Origin: Streptomyces sp. NBC_01669
GTDB taxonomy: Bacteria; Actinomycetota; Actinomycetes; Streptomycetales; Streptomycetaceae
Assembly: GCF_026339735.1 (NCBI RefSeq)
Contig: NZ_JAPEQG010000001.1
Span: forward strand, 1,860,001 to 1,924,000
Reading direction: 5' to 3'
Length of the DNA stretch: 64,000 bases
The position numbers and the translations under genes were made by a program. Within the stretch, counting starts at the first letter, position 1, and every line of letters begins with the position of its first letter. The notes under the pieces were generated by a model. That model was given only the letters and a program-made list of their open reading frames with translations, did no database searches and was not told the origin of the DNA. Of the stretch, positions 63,124 through 64,000 are shown in pieces.

Positions 63124-64000
63124 GTGACGCGCAGACGTCGCCAGTTGCTCGCCGCACTCGTGGCCGGGATGCTCGCTATCTTGGCCTGTGTAGTGGCAAC
63201 TTATCCGTCAGGAACCGCAGCACAGGTCGCGCTGGGCCAGGATCTGGACAAGCTGCACCGAGCCGACCCTGGTGACCCGCTCGAGGAAGGCTCGGAATCC
63301 GGCGAGGAAGGCGAGGAAGGCGAGGAAGACCCGGGATCCGCCGCGCAAGCCGCATTCCGCCAGCGCGCCTACCCCGGTGACACCATCACCGTGGCGCAGT
63401 TGAACGGCGCGCGCGCCGCCTACCGCTCGGCCAAGGGCCGCCCGTTCCCGACGGGCAAGGGACAGAAGGGCACCTGGGTCACGGTGGGGCCCAAGGAGGC
63501 GGTCTACCCGTACGCCCCGTACCGCGACTCATCCAGCTATCTGCCCAACGAGTACGTCGCGGGTGGCCGTACCACCGCAGTAGCGATCAGCCCCACCTGC
63601 GTACCGGGTCGCTGCAAGATGTGGATCACGGCCGCCGGTGGTGGCGTCTGGCGGACCGACAACGCGCTCGCCGACGAGCTGCACTGGCGGTACCTCGGCG
63701 GGCCGCTGGGCATCAACGCCGCCGGTACGGTGACCATCGACCGCAACGACGCCACCGGCAACACGGTCTACGTCGGCACTGGCGAGGCCAACGGCTGCTC
63801 CTCCGGTTGCGTGGCCGGCGTGGGCATCTACAAGTCCACCGACGGTGGCGAAACCTGGACCGGGCCACTGGGCCAGGCGGAACTCGGTGGCAAGGGCATC
63901 GGCCAGATTGCGGTCAAGCGGGGTGACCCCCGGACGATTTACGTCGGCACCACCACCGCGATCCGCGGTATGTCGAGCACCTGCTGCTCCGGGATCAGCC
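63124..64000 (+). CDS. Exported BNR/sortilin-type repeat protein (3' end beyond window)
   Basis: 292 visible codons from a GTG at 63124 with AGGGGAATTCAC upstream. The N-terminus is a secretion signal (RRRRQLLAALVAGMLAILAC, VVATYPSG). Then comes an acidic low-complexity stretch built from a 9-bp tandem repeat (GEEGEEGEED), and then beta-propeller blades with Asp-box/BNR patterns (WITAAGGGVWRTDN, VYVGTGEANGCSSGCVAGVG, IYKSTDGGETW, IYVGTTTAIRG). Such proteins are glycosidase-like or Vps10/sortilin-like propellers. The actual activity cannot be told from this part. Confidence 0.85.
   Translation, partial: MTRRRRQLLAALVAGMLAILACVVATYPSGTAAQVALGQDLDKLHRADPGDPLEEGSESGEEGEEGEEDPGSAAQAAFRQRAYPGDTITVAQLNGARAAYRSAKGRPFPTGKGQKGTWVTVGPKEAVYPYAPYRDSSSYLPNEYVAGGRTTAVAISPTCVPGRCKMWITAAGGGVWRTDNALADELHWRYLGGPLGINAAGTVTIDRNDATGNTVYVGTGEANGCSSGCVAGVGIYKSTDGGETWTGPLGQAELGGKGIGQIAVKRGDPRTIYVGTTTAIRGMSSTCCSGIS

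Noticed and set aside
1..64000. CRISPR arrays, tRNA or rRNA genes
   Set aside because: I saw no regularly spaced short repeats and no cloverleaf or rRNA-like sequence; the only repeats are those listed.

Overview
The window is high-GC actinobacterial DNA, most probably Streptomyces. The evidence is GC-rich third codon positions, GTG/TTG starts, LuxR-type LAL regulators, rare in-frame TTA codons, a sugar ABC importer without its own ATPase, and a typical Streptomyces RHS/YD-repeat giant protein. I saw no rRNA, tRNA or CRISPR array.

Layout. (1) 1-18156, minus strand: two overlapping non-ribosomal peptide synthetase (NRPS) genes. The first reads C*-A-MT-PCP / C-A-PCP-E / C. The second reads A-PCP-E / C-A-PCP / C and runs off the left edge. 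The assembly line should make an N-methylated peptide with two D-residues. Modules 2 and 3 share a nearly identical 1.6-kb block but differ in the substrate-selecting part of the A domain. (2) 18.2-23.8 kb: a leaderless membrane-anchored M23 peptidase gene, then an S8 subtilase-like exported protein followed by an overlapping ABC-2 exporter pair, and a MITE-like repeat. (3) 23.9-35.9 kb: a run of seven regulators with no structural gene between them. These are a histidine kinase, an OmpR-type response regulator, a PAS-LuxR regulator, three LAL regulators and an orphan LuxR regulator with a degenerate receiver. Two of them carry a TTA codon, which points to bldA control. An IS110 remnant and a large hairpin follow.

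(4) 36.7-45.7 kb: a mannoside-type uptake and degradation operon on the minus strand (binding lipoprotein, two permeases, GH5-like hydrolase, GH38 alpha-mannosidase). It is divergent from its LacI-type regulator, with two palindromic operators between them. (5) 45.7-51.6 kb: a DUF4287 small protein, a DUF2254 membrane protein, a polyphosphate kinase 2 and a P-type cation ATPase, with a second copy of the repeat element. (6) 52-62.9 kb: an MmpS-like protein divergent from an approximately 2870-residue secreted RHS polymorphic toxin. The toxin frame is interrupted by three single-base homopolymer expansions. Behind it lie a lower-GC candidate immunity gene and a decayed IS1380 transposase. (7) From 63.1 kb: the start of an exported BNR/sortilin-like repeat protein, cut by the right edge.

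The strongest leads are the NRPS (a catalytically altered first C domain, a C|A subunit split, and module duplication with specificity exchange), the bldA-linked regulator island, and the RHS toxin-immunity pair whose toxin end and immunity protein I do not recognise.
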